A stretch of 64,000 nucleotides of DNA from Madurella fahalii (taxonomy: Eukaryota; Ascomycota; Sordariomycetes; Sordariales): positions 2,542,001 to 2,606,000 of the forward strand of contig CM056876.1 in NCBI GenBank assembly GCA_029876055.1, in the 5' to 3' direction. A program made the position numbers and the translations under genes. Position 1 is the first letter of the stretch; each line of letters begins with the position of its first letter. Below, one piece after another: positions 58,827 through 64,000 of the stretch. The notes under the pieces are model-generated. The model saw only the letters and a list, made by a program, of their open reading frames with translations, was not told the origin of the DNA and made no database searches.

Positions 58827-61800
58827 TCACCGTTTGTTGTAGTTCAGGAATCGACTCTAAATACCCGCGTTAGCAAATCGGCCGTTATATGGAGACAATG
58901 TAAGCATGTGTGCGAGCACTTACCGCGACAAACAAGATGATCAAGTTGCTCCCGATAAACGCCGTGAAAATGCCCAGGTCTCTCCACCTATGGGCAAAAC
59001 TAAGTCCCAGTGGCCCATAAAACTCATCCCCAACCTTGAACGCGCAGTATTGGCAGTCCTGCGTGGCATTATTGACAATATACCCAGGTCCGCCCAGATC
59101 GAAAAAAGGCTGCATGTACTCCCCACAGGTCGTGTTTGCCGGCGCCCTGAACTCGTTCAACTCCTCCGGCGAGCAAACGACGGGTAGCTTGTGCAGCGCC
59201 GTGACCACTGTGCCGCTGATGAGACGGGTGAATGGATTAAGCTCATACAGCCAGGTGCGGTAGCCGGCAGGCATCTGTGGCGCTGGGATGGTGACGCCGC
59301 AGAAGAGGGAGAAAGTGACAAAAATGAAGGGATCGAACTGGGAGGAGATGAAGAGCGACGGTGTCAAGGCCGAGAGGGCCTGCCCGAGGGTGACTGAGAA
59401 AACCTCGGTGATGAGGACCATCAAAAACTGGTATCCGGCACGGGACGGCTCGTCCTGCAGACCAGGAATGTAGTAGAGGGGCAGGAAGAAGAAGACGGCG
59501 CAGAGGATGCTGTAGGGCATCTCGGCGACGAGAAGCGAGATGGAAAACACGAAGGAGCTGTACATCTTGGACGATTGCTCGCGGAAAAAGAGGGCCCGCT
59601 TGACGTGATACATGACTTCGATCTGGGAGATGATGAGAGCAGGAAGGACCGTCACCTGGAACATGACGAAGACTTTGTACTGGAGAGACTGCCGCGAATT
59701 GTCCAGGTTGAGGAAAGATAAACCGGTTACCAGCGCGATGATGAAGTGGTTGAACAGACGGGTGAAGAGGTAGTTGGGCGTGCGCCAGTGGGCAAGATTG
59801 GCTCTGTGGACGACAACCTTGACCTGGTGCCAGAAAGGAGAGGCGTACTCCTTCTCGAGTTCGGGCTTTCTCTGCGTACCGGCCGCCTTGCGCGCTTCTT
59901 TCATTTGGGAAATAGTGCGCTTCACATCAGCGAATTCCGGACTGTCAGTCCAGATGTCAGCCCAATCGCGGTTGCCAATGCGGGGGGAGCTTCCAGCGCC
60001 GATAGCTTCGAGCATGAACTCGGCGACGTTGTCAGAATCACCAGCGGAGGCTCCATGTCTCTTGAGGTAGTCTCTCAGTACGTGAGCGTCCTTGCCGATA
60101 TCGCCGAAATAAACACAGCGGCCACCCGACTTGAGCAACAACAGCCGGTCAAAGTTCTCAAAGAGGGCGGCGTTTGGCTGGTGAATCGTGCAGAGAATGG
60201 CCTGACCCGCTGCCGCAAGCTTTTTCAAGAAGCGGACAATGTTGAAGGCACTTTGGCTGTCGAGACCCGACGTCGGCTCGTCAAGAAAGAGGAGAAGCTC
60301 CGGCTTGGCAGCTAGTTCGACACCAATCGTGACACGTTTCCGCTGCTCGACAGTCAAGCCGGCCTCGGGCGAGCCGATCACGGCGTCAGCAAACGTCTCC
60401 ATTTCCAACAGGGAAATAATCTCCTCGACGTAGCGGTACTTCTCCTCGCGCGGTGTCTCGTACGGCTGGCGTAAATCGGCCGAGAATCGGAGAGCCTCAC
60501 GGATGGTCTGAGTAGGATCGTGGACGTCGAGTTGCTCAGCATAGGACGTGCCGCGCTGGAATTCCTTGCCTGGCTTCACGCCATCGACCAGGATATCGCC
60601 AGAGATAACTCCTATATTTTTCCTGGCGGCAAGGACGTCCAGGAGCGTCGTTTTGCCCGCTCCAGAAGCACCCATCAAGGCCGTGAGTTGGCCAGGCTTG
60701 ACGTAACCGAAGACGTTGTCGAGGAGACGACGAGTACCGCCGGGGACGGGGACGTCGTAGCAGAGGTTTTCCCATGTCAGGATGCCCTCCGAGGTGATGT
60801 GTAAGTCCGAGTCCGACTCCTCGCCCCGAGTCCTGCGCTTTTCCTCCTTCTTCCGGATCAGCTCCTCATTAAGCTTCCTCCGTTCCTCATTCGGCTTCTG
60901 GAACACCTTAGCTGTATTGCCACCCATGCCAAAACGGACGAATTCGCCCGCGACCACGTTCATGACTAGGAAGAAGACGATTATAGCCGCAACGATACCC
61001 CAGTTGCGCCAGAGAAGGCCCGGACTGTACGAAAACCCTCTGTCGATGTAGGCACTACCCGGTATCTCGAGGGTACCTGGTGTGGATCCCGCGAGGGTGC
61101 AAACCTGATGTTGAATATCGTCGTACTCGGGTCCTGCAGGGATAAGAGACTCGGCTGTGCATGTCATTGTGGACCGGGAGAATTCGTTTTCCATCAGCCC
61201 CGAAAAGGAGAGCCCGACTACATTTATGTAGTAGAACCATCTTAGCCAAACCTGCTCTGAAGTATTTGTTAGCACGAAGTGTAAAGTCGAGGGCTGGGGA
61301 AGACATGTGGGCTGAAGAGGAAGGGTGGGGGGGGGGGGGGGGGGAGCGTCAGGACGAGAGCAGCGATCTGGCCGCTGGTATACTTACGAGACTGATACTG
61401 GATAAGATAACCCGCGGTCGTGATCATGAGACTGATGCTAACAGCTAACCAATTATGTCAGTTATGCGCTCCTTCTTCGTCCTCCCCAACGGGGTAGAAG
61501 AATTTTACATACTGGCGAATTTGACCGCCGCGTCAAAGTCCACACTCACACACCCGAGGATGCGAAAGAACAGTGTCATGGCCAGATTAGCCGCTAGAGT
61601 GTGCGTAGCACATGCGAAGGGTTAGCGCGCCATTGAGCCGTTGGGGGTACGACAACGGTGAAAACTCGATATTACTCACAGAGTAGCAAAAGGTAAAAGG
61701 TGAAGAACGCGCCAGCATCGCGAGCCAGGTTGGTCATGAAGTAGACGATGAGCGAGAACACAAGGCATTGACTGGCAGAGAAGATCTGGTCGACAAAGAT

Positions 61801-63612
61801 CTGGGCAATCCAGAGCGCAGATGGCCGGTGAAAAGCGTATGCTCTGTGCTTGTTGACAACAGCGCGGCCGGTCATAGTGCCGGCCAGCTCAGAGAAGGCC
61901 TGGAAGACGTTGTGGAGAAGAGCAATGAAGAGCAGGCCTCCCTTGCTGAATGCGCTGGCCGACGTGTGGCCGAGGTTCAAGTACAGCGTTCCAAGCACAA
62001 TCGCAATGATGATATTTCTTAACCAAGAGAGGATGAGGGCGAGAACATCTTGCTTCTTGAGCAAGAATTGCCGTTTCATCAGAGCCCACACCTGCTGGTG
62101 AAAACCTACCGAGTACTCTGATCTCTTTGAGGCACCGCGCCGCTTCTGCTCGCGGACAGCGACGCGGAAGTCGTCATGCTTGCCCCCCTCTTCTACGAGT
62201 GTCTTCTTGTATTGCGCCATTTCGTCCTCCAAGTCCTTCGCAAACTTGGACTCCTTGAAAGCGGCTTCCAGAGTGGCCGGGCTGTATGGAGCGTTTTCGA
62301 CGGAACGGCCCTCCTGGTACTTGCGCTCAAATGCATCGGTGCAGCCGGTAACGTAATCGGGAGTGGTTTGGCGTGGCCTGGGCATGAAGCCGAGTCCTTC
62401 GAAGTAGCTCCTCGCCTCGGAAGCCGGGCCAAAGTAAACCTGTTTGCCCTCATCAATGACCAAGACTTTGTCGAACAGCCGATAAATATTTTCGGAGGCT
62501 TGGTAGAGCGAGACGAAGGTGCTTGTCTTGTAAAGGTCCGTCTGGACCCGGAGAGACTTGGCAAAGTCAAGAGCAGTCGAAGCGTCGAGACCTCTCGTAC
62601 TGTTGTCCCAGGACAGTACGCAAGCGTTGGTCACCAGCATCTCGGCGATCGAGACTCGCTTCCTCTCGCCGCCGGAGATACCTCGGACGAAGGAATTGCC
62701 GACAATGGTCTTGCGGGTATGCTCGATGTTGAACATCTTTAACAGGGTTGTGATGACTTTCTCCTTGAACTGTCTCTTGGTAATCCCAGCGGGAAGCTTG
62801 CCGGGAATCTTGACATCGAGAGCAAATCCGAGGGTCTGCTCGACAGTGAGGGTCGGGTGATGGACATCGTCTTCCTCGTTGTAGACGGCCTCTCCGCGGT
62901 ATTGCGTGAATTGCTTGGCAGTGAAAGGGCCGTACAGGACCTCACCCTCCACGGCCGTGTAACCGTGTCGTTGATTCGCAATTGTCTTGAGGAAAGTCGT
63001 GCAACCAGACCCAGGCTTGCCTAACACGAGGACCATCTCGCCTGGCTTACAGATGCCCTTGAAGTTGTCCAGAAGGGTAGCCTCGGTGCCTTTCTTGCCA
63101 AACCCGAGCATTCTTCTAATCGGAGTGAGGACGTTGAAGAAGTCAATAAAGGCATCGGGAAAAGTCTTGACATAGTTCGTCTGGCCACCCAACCCTCTTA
63201 CGGTTAAATTCTCCCACAGAACGCCGATGTGCTTGGGCCGAATGCCCGCCTCTCTCTCGGCGTCAAGGTTGCCTCGCAGGACAGCTTCTAGGTCGAACTG
63301 CTCGTAAGTCTCCTCGGACGCTGGAGACGCAGTCTCCAGCTGGCCTTTCTCGTTGTCCCCTAGGCTGCGGTTGCGGCTAACGTGAGACACGTGAGAAAGC
63401 TCCCGGCGCAGCTCCGCAAAGTCGGCCTCGGCCTGCTTGATCGAGATACCGATAGCGCGGGTGGAGCCATTGGGGTTGTTGCGATGAGCCTCTTCCCGAA
63501 GATCCTCCGCATTTCGAGTTCCAGACGAGGTGGAGCATCGAGACTGGAACGACGCCGTAGCCTCGCCGGTCGAGGTGTCTTCGGGCCCTCCCTTCTCCGA
63601 ACCTGCATCCAT
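58827..63612 (-). CDS. PDR-type (ABC-G full-size) multidrug transporter
   Basis: Minus-strand exons 63612-61680, 61593-61513, 61444-61388, 61256-58924 and 58856-58827 give 1477 residues. Layout is NBD1-TMD1-NBD2-TMD2. NBD1 has the fungal Walker A GKPGSGCT (Cys204 in place of Lys), signature VRGISGGERKRVS and Walker B VLSWDNST; NBD2 has Walker A GASGAGKTT, degenerate signature LTVEQRKRVT and Walker B LLLFLDEPTSGLD. This asymmetric pattern is typical of Cdr1/Pdr5 drug exporters of the plasma membrane. Three small introns cluster in TMD1 at 61679-61257, with phases 1, 1 and 1. If the last donor (58923) is not used, translation continues to 58885 and ends in THAYIVSI instead of SRFLNYNKR; the spliced form is preferred because a basic tail is common in the family. 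Substrates are inferred as hydrophobic drugs. Confidence 0.93.
61327..61344. repeat. G18 homopolymer in intron of the ABC transporter
   Basis: Eighteen consecutive G on the plus strand (C in the pre-mRNA) inside the intron between exons 3 and 4 of the PDR transporter. Confidence 0.93.
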
Positions 63613-64000
63613 CACGGCGTGGGCGTGGCGTCCCGATCAAAGTCCGTGGCAGCGTAAGTGGAAAGCTCTGAGTGGGAGTGGGGATAGAGCGAGAGCTGGG
63701 CTGCTGTTTCGATTTATCAGTCTCGAGATGTAAGCAAGACCAACGCGAGACAAGAATAAGGAGACGACGGACCTTTTATTTTTATATTTTTATTTTTTTT
63801 TCTTTGCCCCCAAAATTAGAGAGTGGTCTAGACGAGGCACTCTTGGGGAAGGGGCAAGGCAAAAAGTCTCTCCAAGAGCTCCACGTGTGATGGGAGGGGT
63901 CGGGGGGGGGGGCCTTCGGGGGAGAGAAGAGAGAAACACCATGGTTCTGGTGCGGACCCAGCCTACGTATAATAAATTGAGAAAATGGGTCTTTGCAAAA
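63613..64000. other. 5' flank of the ABC transporter
   Basis: Promoter and leader of the PDR transporter. Contains an A/T-rich stretch at 63775-63805 and a G11 run at 63902-63912. No other gene is supported. Confidence 0.5.

Overview
This is a nuclear window from a filamentous ascomycete, most likely a Sordariomycete of the Sordariales type. The evidence is short spliceosomal introns (about 49-136 nt, GT-AG apart from one GC-AG), a high-GC coding style, a tRNA gene with an intron just 3' of the anticodon, and fungal-only families (Zn2Cys6 and copper-fist regulators, Pth11-like receptor, PDR-type ABC transporter, Bud22, Vip1). I rebuilt exon structures by hand so that reading frame is conserved across every junction. 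No searches were run, so family names come from motif recognition.

Layout. 0.7-3.7 kb: a Zn2Cys6 glucose/starch-type regulator resembling COL-26/BglR/Rgt1 (+). 5.8-7.4 kb: a copper-fist transcription factor (-). 7.4-15.1 kb: an unusually long stretch with no gene I can support. 15.1-20.5 kb: ketopantoate reductase (+), an unrecognised Ser/Asn/Gln-rich protein (-) and an Adh6-type zinc alcohol dehydrogenase (+). 21.4-27.6 kb: a large Ser/Pro-rich conserved protein (+), a roadblock/LAMTOR2-like protein with a large insertion (-) and heme A synthase COX15 (-). 30.3-37.7 kb: a ZIP zinc transporter (+), an F-box-like protein (+) and a predicted pseudokinase (+).

38.5 kb: tRNA-Arg(CCG) (-). 39.1-45.6 kb: a coiled-coil protein (-), a 90-residue protein (+), a doubtful small Cys-containing ORF (-), a Vip1-like RRM protein (+) and a CYP52-like P450 carrying polyglutamine and a GC-AG intron (-). 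46.6-50.9 kb: a methyltransferase-like membrane protein (+), centrin CDC31 (-) and BUD22 (+). 52.9-63.6 kb: a Pth11-like receptor (-), a coiled-coil/F-box-like protein with a long acidic tail (-) and a full-size PDR ABC transporter (-).

The genes do not form an operon or an evident secondary-metabolite cluster. They are a normal mix of housekeeping genes (COX15, CDC31, BUD22, PanE, tRNA) and regulatory or transport genes for carbon, copper, zinc and xenobiotics. No transposon, rRNA or CRISPR was seen. The most unusual items are the pseudokinase, the roadblock protein with split domain, the polyglutamine P450, the long G/C homopolymers inside introns, a possible C-terminal splice switch in the ABC transporter, and the 7.7-kb gene-free stretch.
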